Program-made: the position numbers and the translations under genes
The notes under the pieces: model-generated
Told to the model about the DNA's origin: nothing
What the model saw: the letters and a program-made list of their open reading frames with translations, nothing else
Database searches by the model: none
Source: Cryptomeria japonica
Lineage: Eukaryota; Streptophyta; Pinopsida; Cupressales; Cupressaceae
Assembly (NCBI RefSeq): GCF_030272615.1
Contig: NW_026729171.1
Span: forward strand, 50,001 to 75,000
Direction of reading: 5' to 3'
DNA: 25,000 nucleotides
Shown here: piece after piece, positions 18,855-25,000 of the stretch
How positions within the stretch are numbered: position 1 is the stretch's first letter
Layout: each line of letters opens with the position of its first letter

Positions 18855-19020
18855 TGTATGCTTCGATGGGTCGACTCCCCGGGTTGAGCGCACCGCGCCA
18901 ACCTCAAAGACCCTACAGTATGGATGAAGTCGGAAGTTGGGTCCGATGACCGATTCGATACGTAGGCATATTGGCGAGGTCTGAATTTGTGTCCGATGAC
19001 CTGCCATGCGCAGGAAGGCG

Positions 19021-19260
19021 GAATTTGGGTCCGATGACCGAGTTGATGGCGTGCCATGCGCAGAAAGGCGGAATTTGGGTCCGATGACCGAGTTGATGTT
19101 GATGGCCCGCCATGCACAGGAAGGCGGAATTTGGGTCCGATGACCGATTTGAAGGCGTGCCATGCGCAGAAAGGCGGAGTTTGGGTCCGATGACCGAGTT
19201 GATATTGATGGCCCGCCATGCGCAGGAAGGCGGAATTTGGGTCCGATGACCTGACATACG
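19021..19260. repeat. Alternating 50/56-bp repeats
   Basis: Five copies of GAATTTGGGTCCGATGACC (one with GAGTTT) at 19021, 19071, 19127, 19177 and 19233; intervals are 50, 56, 50, 56. The longer form carries GTTGATGTTGATGGCC or a variant where the shorter has one GATG. The core also occurs once in each 311-bp unit (for example near 18055), so this array grew from the tail of that unit. Confidence 0.85.
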
Positions 19261-19367
19261 CATGGAGTCCGACTCGGGGGCCGATGTTCGATTCGATGAC
19301 TTGCATTGTGGGTAAAGTCGGAAGTTGTGGTCTTTGACCCGATTCGATGACCAGACTTCGGCTGCTT

Positions 19368-19399
19368 GAGAATCGGACAAATAACTTATATAGGGGAGG
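19368..19399 (+). promoter_or_regulatory. Pol I promoter 11 (module A)
   Basis: GAGAATCGGACAAATAACT then TATATAGGGG at 19387-19396. AACT instead of the AGCT of promoters 1-10 groups it with promoters 12 and 13. Confidence 0.8.
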
Positions 19400-19427
19400 T
19401 AGTGTTCTCGAGCATCCTCCCCCCGTG

Positions 19428-19515
19428 CCCGTTTATGTCGATTGATGCTGGTGCTCGACTGGTTGGAGCGCTCGGATGCAAAAATCTTGCACCAGGATTT
19501 ATCGATTGTGATGGA
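19428..19515 (+). other. Predicted RNA stem-loop, module A
   Basis: Arms 19428-19456 and 19487-19515, loop 30. About 16 Watson-Crick pairs plus four G-U pairs of 29 positions by hand alignment; strongest at TCGAT and CTGGTGC. The loop contains CGCTCGGAT, shared with modules B and C. Confidence 0.6.
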
Positions 19516-19808
19516 CACGGCAAGTCTCCTGATTGCTATGCAGGAGCTCATCGTGAATCTCTATGCGGCCTTGGTATGGACTCGACCTGCGGAATGGTTC
19601 GGCAATGGTAGTCGCTCCAACACGTCCTTGCAATGGCCACAGAGGTGATTCGACTAGAGCTCCAGTCTAGCTTTTGGGTTGCTTGGCGGACTGGTATAGC
19701 CGCGATCGAGTTCCGGCCATGAACGTTTTAGATAGCTCTTGGGCTTTCTGGGACGGAAGTCGGAAGTTTGGGCTGTTGTCCGATTTGATGACCATTCTTC
19801 GGATGTGT

Positions 19809-19840
19809 GAGAATCGGACAAATAACTTATATAGGGGACT
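19809..19840 (+). promoter_or_regulatory. Pol I promoter 12 (module B)
   Basis: GAGAATCGGACAAATAACT then TATATAGGGG at 19828-19837. Just after the start it reads ACTGTG instead of AGGTG, with matching changes in the partner arm of the start hairpin. Confidence 0.8.
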
Positions 19841-19867
19841 GTGTTGTCTCACGCAGCCCCCTCCGTG

Positions 19868-19956
19868 CCCCTCTATCTCGACCGATGTTGGTGCTTGAAA
19901 GGGTTGGGATCGCTCGGATTTATAAACGTGCACCACCATTTGTCGAGTGTGAGGGA
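19868..19956 (+). other. Predicted RNA stem-loop, module B
   Basis: Arms 19868-19896 and 19928-19956, loop 31 with CGCTCGGAT. About 19 Watson-Crick pairs and one G-U by hand alignment; strongest at CTCGAC and TGGTGC. Confidence 0.6.
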
Positions 19957-20298
19957 CGCGGCAGGTCTCCTAAATGCTATACGGGCGCTCTCTGAGAATC
20001 TCTATCCGGCCTCGACACAGACTAGTCTTGCTGAATGGTTTGGCACTGGTAGTCGATCCAACACGTCGTTGTTGTGGCCGCCTAGGCGATTCGATTCGAG
20101 CCCCCGTCTAGCTTTTGGGTTGCTTGGCGGATTTTGCCCTATCCGCAAGTGAGCTCGGTCCCTAAACGTTCGAGAAACCCGATTGCTATGCGCCGACTCT
20201 CTTTCTTGCGAGCCTCCATCTAGCTTTTGGGTCTCTACGGAACGGAAGTCGGAATCTGGGACCGTTGTTTGATTCGACGAGGCAGACTACGGTTGTGC

Positions 20299-20330
20299 GA
20301 GAATCGGACAAATAACTTATATAGGGGAGG
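20299..20330 (+). promoter_or_regulatory. 35S rRNA gene promoter (Pol I promoter 13)
   Basis: GAGAATCGGACAAATAACT then TATATAGGGG at 20318-20327; expected start at or next to 20324. It is the last of thirteen motifs and the closest to the inferred 5'ETS, hence the likely gene promoter. Plants are known to begin 35S transcription at the purine after TATATA in such motifs. Whether another copy lies beyond the window cannot be seen. Confidence 0.75.
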
Positions 20331-20356
20331 TGTTGACTGGAGCATTCTCCCCCGTG

Positions 20357-20442
20357 CCCCTCTAACTCGACCAATGCTGGCGCTCGAACGGTGGTAGCGC
20401 TCGGATTTTCGTTGAGCGCCAGCATTGGTCGATTTAGAGGGG
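20357..20442 (+). other. Predicted RNA stem-loop at the start of the 5'ETS
   Basis: Arms 20357-20385 and 20414-20442 are complementary at 28 of 29 positions (the only mismatch is at arm position 10), loop 28 with CGCTCGGAT. It begins 33 bases after the expected start. The same structure, weaker, occurs in modules A and B at +35 and +34. Possible roles are early pre-rRNA processing or Pol I pausing; the sequence does not decide. Confidence 0.8.
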
Positions 20443-20694
20443 CATGCGAGATTCCCGAATGCTATGCGAGGGCTCTAACGGAAATGTCTATTGGTTTCGG
20501 TATGGATGCAATTGCGAGTGGTTCGGCAAAGGTAGTCGTTCCGATGCGTCCATGTCGTGGCCAAATCGATAATTCGATTTGAGCCCTCGTATAGCATTTG
20601 GGTCTCTCGATGTGATTCCGCATTCCAGTCCCTTTGGGCACTGCTTGAGCCGCATCCCAGGGGGTTCCCTTCCCAATAATCTGCCTCGCAACCC

Positions 20695-23600
20695 GATTGC
20701 TATGCGGTGAGGCTCCTCGGCCGCCTCGGAACTATCTGTGTATCAGACGCATCGCGGGATAAGGGGTTGGCAACGGTAGTCGCCCCAAGCGCGTCCGATG
20801 CTTGGACCATTCCGAGGCGGCCCTGAAGCCTCTTCCGTCTAGCCGTTGGGTCCTTCTCGCCGCATCCCTTGCCTCGCACCCCGATTGCTATGCGGTGAGG
20901 CTCCTCGGCCGCCTTGGAACTATCTGTGTATCAGACGCATCGCGGGATAAGGGGTTGTCACTGGTAGTCGCCCCAAGCGCGTCCGATGCTTGGACCATTC
21001 CGAGGCGGCCCTGAAGCCTCTTCCGTCTAGCCGTTGGGTCCTTCTCGCCGCATCCCTCGACTCGCACCCCGATTGCTATGCGGTGAGGCTCCTCGGCCGC
21101 CTTGGAACTATCTGTGTATCGGACGCGTCGCGGGATAAGGGGTTGTCACTGGTAGTCGCCCCAAGCGCGTCCGATGCTTGGACCATTCCGAGGCGGCCCT
21201 GAAGCCTCTTCCGTCTAGCCGTTGGGTCCTTCTCGCCGCATCCCTCGCCTCGCACCCCGATTGCTATGCGGTGAGGCTCCTCGGCCGCCTTGGAACTATC
21301 TGTGTATCGGACGCGTCGCGGGATAAGGGGTTGTCACTGGTAGTCGCCCCAAGCGCGTGCGATGCATGGACCATTCCCAGGCGGCCCTGAAGCCTCTTCC
21401 GTCTAGCCGTTGGGTCCTTCTCGCCGCATCCCTCGCCTCGCACCCCGATTGCTATGCGGTGAGGCTCCTCGGCCGCCTTGGAACTATCTGTGTATCGGAC
21501 GCGTCGCGGGATAAGGGGTTGTCACTGGTAGTCGCCCCAAGCGCGTCCGATGCTTGGACCATTCCGAGGCGGCCCTGAAGCCTCTTCCGTCTAGCCGTTG
21601 GGTCCTTCTCGCCGCATCCCTCGCCTCGCACCCCGATTGCTATGCGGTGAGGCTCCTCGGCCGCCTTGGAACTATCTGTGTATCGGACGCGTCGCGGGAT
21701 AAGGGGTTGTCACTGGTAGTCGCCCCAAGCGCGTCCGATGCTTGGACCATTCCGAGGCGGCCCTGAAGCCTCTTCCGTCTAGCCGTTGGGTCCTTCTCGC
21801 CGCATCCCTCGCCTCGCACCCCGATTGCTATGCGGTGAGGCTCCTCGGCCGCCTTGGAACTATCTGTGTATCGGACGCGTCGCGGGATAAGGGGTTGTCA
21901 CTGGTAGTCGCCCCAAGCGCGTCCGATGCTTGGACCATTCCGAGGCGGCCCTGAAGCCTCTTCCGTCTAGCCGTTGGGTCCTTCTCGCCGCATCCCTCGC
22001 CTCGCACCCCGATTGCTATGCGGTGAGGCTCCTCGGCCGCCTTGGAACTATCTGTGTATCGGACGCATCGCGGGATAAGGGGTTGTCACTGGTAGTCGCC
22101 CCAAGCGCGTCCGATGCTTGGACCATTCCGAGGCGGCCCTGAAGCCTCTTCCGTCTAGCCGTTGGGTCCTTCTCGCCGCATCCCTCGCCTCGCACCCCGA
22201 TTGCTATGCGGTGAGGCTCCTCGGCCGCCTTGGAACTATCTGTGTATCGGACGCGTCGCGGGATAAGGGGTTGTCACTGGTAGTCGCCCCAAGCGCGTCC
22301 GATGCTTGGACCATTCCGAGGCGGCCCTGAAGCCTCTTCCGTCTAGCCGTTGGGTCCTTCTCGCCGCATCCCTCGCCTCGCACCCCGATTGCTATGCGGT
22401 GAGGCTCCTCGGCCGCCTTGGAACTATCTGTGTATCGGACGCGTCGCGGGATAAGGGGTTGTCACTGGTAGTCGCCCCAAGCGCGTCCGATGCTTGGACC
22501 ATTCCGAGGCGGACCTGAAGCCTCTTCCGTCTAGCCGTTGGGTCCTTCTCGCCGCATCCCTCGCCTCGCACCCCGATTGCTATGCGGTGAGGCTCCTCGG
22601 CCGCCTTGGAACTATCTGTGTATCGGACGCGTCGCGGGATAAGGGGTTGTCACTGGTAGTCGCCCCAAGCGCGTCCGATGCTTGGACCATTCCGAGGCGG
22701 CCCTGAAGCCTCTTCCGTCTAGCCGTTGGGTCCTTCTTGCCGCATCCCTCGCCTCGCACCCCGATTGCTATGCGGTGAGGCTCCTCGGCCGCCTTGGAAC
22801 TATCTGTGTATCGGACGCGTCGCGGGATAAGGGGTTGTCACTGGTAGTCGCCCCAAGCGCGTCCGATGCTTGGACCATTCCGAGGCGGCCCTGAAGCCTC
22901 TTCCGTCTAGCCGTTGGGTCCTTCTCGCCGCATCCCTCGCCTCGCACCCCGATTGCTATGCGGTGAGGCTCCTCGGCCGCCTTGGAACTATCTGTGTATC
23001 GGACGCATCGCGGGATAAGGGGTTGTCACTGGTAGTCGCCCCAAGCGCGTCCGATGCTTGGACCATTCCGAGGCGGCCCTGAAGCCTCTTCCGTCTAGCC
23101 GTTGGGTCCTTCTCGCCGCATCCCTCGCCTCGCACCCCGATTGCTATGCGGTGAGGCTCCTCGGCCGCCTTGGAACTATCTGTGTATCGGACGCGTCGCG
23201 GGATAAGGGGTTGTCACTGGTAGTCGCCCCAAGCGCGTCCGATGCTTGGACCATTCCGAGGCGGACCTGAAGCCTCTTCCGTCTAGCCGTTGGGTCCTTC
23301 TCGCCGCATCCCTCGCCTCGCACCCCGATTGCTATGCGGTGAGGCTCCTCGGCCGCCTTGGAACTATCTGTGTATCGGACGCGTCGCGGGATAAGGGGTT
23401 GTCACTGGTAGTCGCCCCAAGCGCGTCCGATGCTTGGACCATTCCGAGGCGGCCCTGAAGCCTCTTCCGTCTAGCCGTTGGGTCCTTCTCGCCGCATCCC
23501 TCGCCTCGCACCCCGATTGCTATGCGGTGAGGCTCCTCGGCCGCCTTGGAACTATCTGTGTATCGGACGCGTCGCGGGATAAGGGGTTGTCACTGGTAGT

Positions 23601-25000
23601 CGCCCCAAGCGCGTCCGATGCTTGGACCATTCCGAGGCGGACCTGAAGCCTCTTCCCTCTAGCCGTTGGGGCTTTCTCGCCGCATCCCTCGCCTCGCACC
23701 CCGATTGCTATTCGGTGAGGCTCCTCGGCCGCCTTGGAACTATCTGTGTATCGGACGCATCGCGGGATAAGGGGTTGGCAGTGGTAGTCGCCCCAAGCGC
23801 GTCCGATGCTTGGACCATTCCGAGGCGGCCCTGCAGCCTCTTCCGTCTAGCCGTTGGGGCCATCTCGCTGCATCCCCCACCTCGCACCACGATTGCTATG
23901 CGGTGAGGCTCCTTGGCCGCCTCGGAACTATCTGTGTATCGGACGCATCGCGGGATAAGGGGTTGTCACTGGTAGTCGCCCCAAGCGCGTCCGATGCTTG
24001 GACTATTCCGAGGCGGCCCTGCAGCCTCTTCCGTCTAGCCGTTGGGGCCATCTCGCCGCATCCCCCAGCTCCTCGGCCGCCTCGGAACTATCTGTGTATC
24101 GGACGCATCGCGGGATAAGGGGTTGGCAGTGGTAGTCGCCCCAAGCGCGTTCGATGCTTGGACTATTCCGAGGCGGCCCCGCAGCCTCTTCCGTCTACCC
24201 TTTGGGGCCATCTCGCCGCATCCCTCGCCTCGCACCCCGATTGCTATGCGGTGAGGCTCCTCGGCCGCCTGGGAACTATCTTCGTATCGGATGCATCGCG
24301 GGATAAGGGGTTGTCACTGGTAGTCGCCCCAAGCGCGTCCGATGCTTGGACTATTCCGAGGCGGCCCTGTGGCCTCTTCCGTCTAGCCGTTGGGGCCATC
24401 TCGCCGCATCCCTCACCTCGCACCCCCATTGCTATGCGGTGAGGCTCCTCGGCCGCCTTGGAACTGTCTTCGTATCGGAAGCATCGCGGGATAAGGGGTT
24501 GTCACTGGTAGTCGCCCCAAGCGCGTCCGATGCTTGGACTATTCCGAGGCGGCCCTGCAGCCTCTTCCGTCTAGCCGTTGGGGCCATCTCGCCGCATCCC
24601 CCACCTCGCACCCGGATTGCTATGCGGTGAGGCTCCTCGGCCGCCTTGGAACTATCTTCGTATCGGACGCATCGCGGGATAAGGGGTTGTCACTGGTAGT
24701 CGCCCCAAGCGCGTCCGATGCTTGGACTATTCCGACGCGGCCCTGTGGCCTCTTCCGTCTAGCCGTTGGGGCCATCTCGCCGCATCCCCCACCTCGCACC
24801 CCGATTGCTATGCGGTGAGGCTCCTCGGCCGCCTTGGAACCATCTTCGTATCGGACGCATCGCGGGATGAGGGGTTGTCACTGGTAGTCGCCCCAAGCGC
24901 GTCCGATGCTTGGACCATTCCGAGGCGGCCCTGAAGCCTCTTCCGTCTAGCCGTTGGGGCCTTCCCGCCCCATCCCTCGCCTCGCACCCCCGATTGCTAT
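20695..25000 (+). repeat. 188-bp tandem repeats in the 5'ETS (about 23)
   Basis: Units begin GATTGCTATGCGGTGAGGC at 20695 and then every 188 bp to 23891. The next unit lacks 28 bp (about 24068, next start 24239), followed by 24427, 24615, 24803 and 24992 (last interval 189, cut by the window). Middle units (about 21070-23640) are almost identical. Units from 23640 on diverge (GGGGCCATCTCGCC for GGGTCCTTCTCGCC, and ATCTTCGTATCGG for ATCTGTGTATCGG from about 24279). Each unit carries open frames of 70-94 codons, which I regard as chance. Confidence 0.95.

Larger units (their letters stand above)
17801..19020. repeat. 311-bp spacer-promoter repeats (four)
   Basis: Units start at 17801, 18112, 18423 and 18734 (GTGCRCACCAAGG), exactly 311 bp apart. 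Each holds the leader GGTCGTTGCAGGCGAGTTCG, the GTTGGGGTCGATGTCCTG word, a Pol I start motif, CCAACCTCAAAGACCCTACG and a tail with GTCGGAATTTGGGTCCGATG and CCTGCCATGTGCAGG. The 157-bp units are shorter relatives without this tail. Unit 4 breaks off near 19020 into the 50/56-bp repeats. Confidence 0.92.
19311..19752 (+). repeat. Promoter-ETS module A
   Basis: A large module with promoter 11 followed by downstream transcribed-type sequence: start-site hairpin, a 29-base-arm stem-loop (19428-19515) and a segment related to the 188-bp repeats (GATTGCTATGCAGGAGC, GGTAGTCGCTCCAACACGTC, GTCTAGCTTTTGGGTTGC). Module B follows 442 bp later with the same order. I infer duplication of a gene promoter together with its first 350 transcribed bases. 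Confidence 0.75.
19753..20241 (+). repeat. Promoter-ETS module B
   Basis: Begins ACGGAAGTCGG and holds promoter 12, a stem-loop, GGTAGTCGATCCAACACGTC, GTCTAGCTTTTGGGTTGC and then a second partial 188-like piece (CCCGATTGCTATGCGCCG, CATCTAGCTTTTGGGTCTC), which makes it longer (489 bp) than module A. Confidence 0.75.
20242..20694 (+). repeat. Promoter-ETS module C (probable gene promoter module)
   Basis: Begins ACGGAAGTCGG and holds promoter 13, the strongest stem-loop, GGTAGTCGTTCCGATGCGTC and GTATAGCATTTGGGTCTC. It leads directly into the 188-bp repeats, with no later start motif in the window, so I take it as the functional 35S promoter module. The last 50 bases (about 20647-20694) already resemble the end of a 188-bp unit with an insertion. 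Confidence 0.75.
20324..25000 (+). other. 35S pre-rRNA 5' external transcribed spacer (partial, inferred)
   Basis: Everything downstream of the last Pol I start motif is inferred to be the leader of the 35S precursor, cut off by the window end before the 18S gene. It starts with a start-site hairpin and a strong stem-loop, then a 188-bp-related segment and about 23 tandem 188-bp repeats. At more than 4.6 kb it is long for a plant 5'ETS. No 18S start was found. Confidence 0.65.

Noticed and set aside
16192-20327. Pol II TATA boxes for protein genes
   Set aside because: The TATATAGGGG motif with the fixed GACAAATA upstream word and the tandem arrangement is the Pol I pattern, and no coding sequence follows.
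20802-24934. A series of nearly identical 70-94-codon frames, one per 188-bp repeat
   Set aside because: They are phase-locked to the DNA repeat, with a start and stop inside each unit. The region lies in the inferred 5'ETS, and 188 is not a multiple of three, so no longer protein is encoded.
20695-25000. CRISPR-like array of regular repeats
   Set aside because: The whole 188-bp period is repeated with no unique spacers, and the setting is plant rDNA.
20324-25000. 18S rRNA 5' end inside the window
   Set aside because: I searched for the conserved plant 18S start (TACCTGGTTGATCC) on both strands by eye and did not find it.

Overview
The window is non-coding ribosomal DNA from a plant nuclear genome: a very long intergenic spacer (IGS) of the 35S rDNA, read towards the 18S gene on the + strand, with the beginning of the 5' external transcribed spacer (5'ETS) at the right. 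Two signatures fix this. Three identical copies of a complete plant-type 5S rRNA gene lie on the - strand (1278-1395, 7312-7429, 13346-13463). Thirteen copies of the plant RNA polymerase I start motif TATATAGGGG lie on the + strand between 16192 and 20327. From memory, the 5S sequence is closest to conifer and Ginkgo 5S, and the great IGS length also suggests a gymnosperm; the species cannot be fixed from this window. No 18S, 5.8S or 25S sequence is present. I see no credible protein gene: the long open frames on both strands are by-products of stop-poor, palindrome-rich repeats.

Layout. 1-14718: about 2.4 copies of a 6,034-bp unit (tail of one copy 1-2650, full copies 2651-8684 and 8685-14718), each with one inverted 5S gene. 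Inside a unit, in + order, are a field of GTGCGCACC-type words punctuated by seven T-rich blocks, a GC-rich stretch, the 5S gene, a short 5S upstream spacer, a 400-bp A-rich island of low repetitiveness, and a CACCC minisatellite. 14719-15930: the CACCC minisatellite continues outside the array. 15931-17120: promoter repeats of 157 bp with six Pol I start motifs. 17180-17800: a palindromic 38/52-bp minisatellite. 17801-19020: 311-bp repeats with four more promoters. 19021-19260: alternating 50/56-bp repeats. 19311-20694: three large modules of 442, 489 and 453 bp, each with a promoter and downstream transcribed-type sequence; the last (start near 20324) is the best candidate for the true 35S promoter. 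20695-25000: about 23 tandem 188-bp repeats, inferred to be 5'ETS, running off the window.

How it works together. Pol I would start at the last promoter and run right through the 188-bp repeats to an 18S gene beyond the window. The upstream copies are spacer promoters, known in plants and animals to make short spacer RNAs and to help load Pol I. 5S would be made by Pol III on the opposite strand, away from the 35S promoters. Most notable are several linked 5S genes in one IGS unit, a damaged first terminator in one 5S copy, and two RNA hairpins at the Pol I start whose pairing is kept by compensatory changes between promoter copies.
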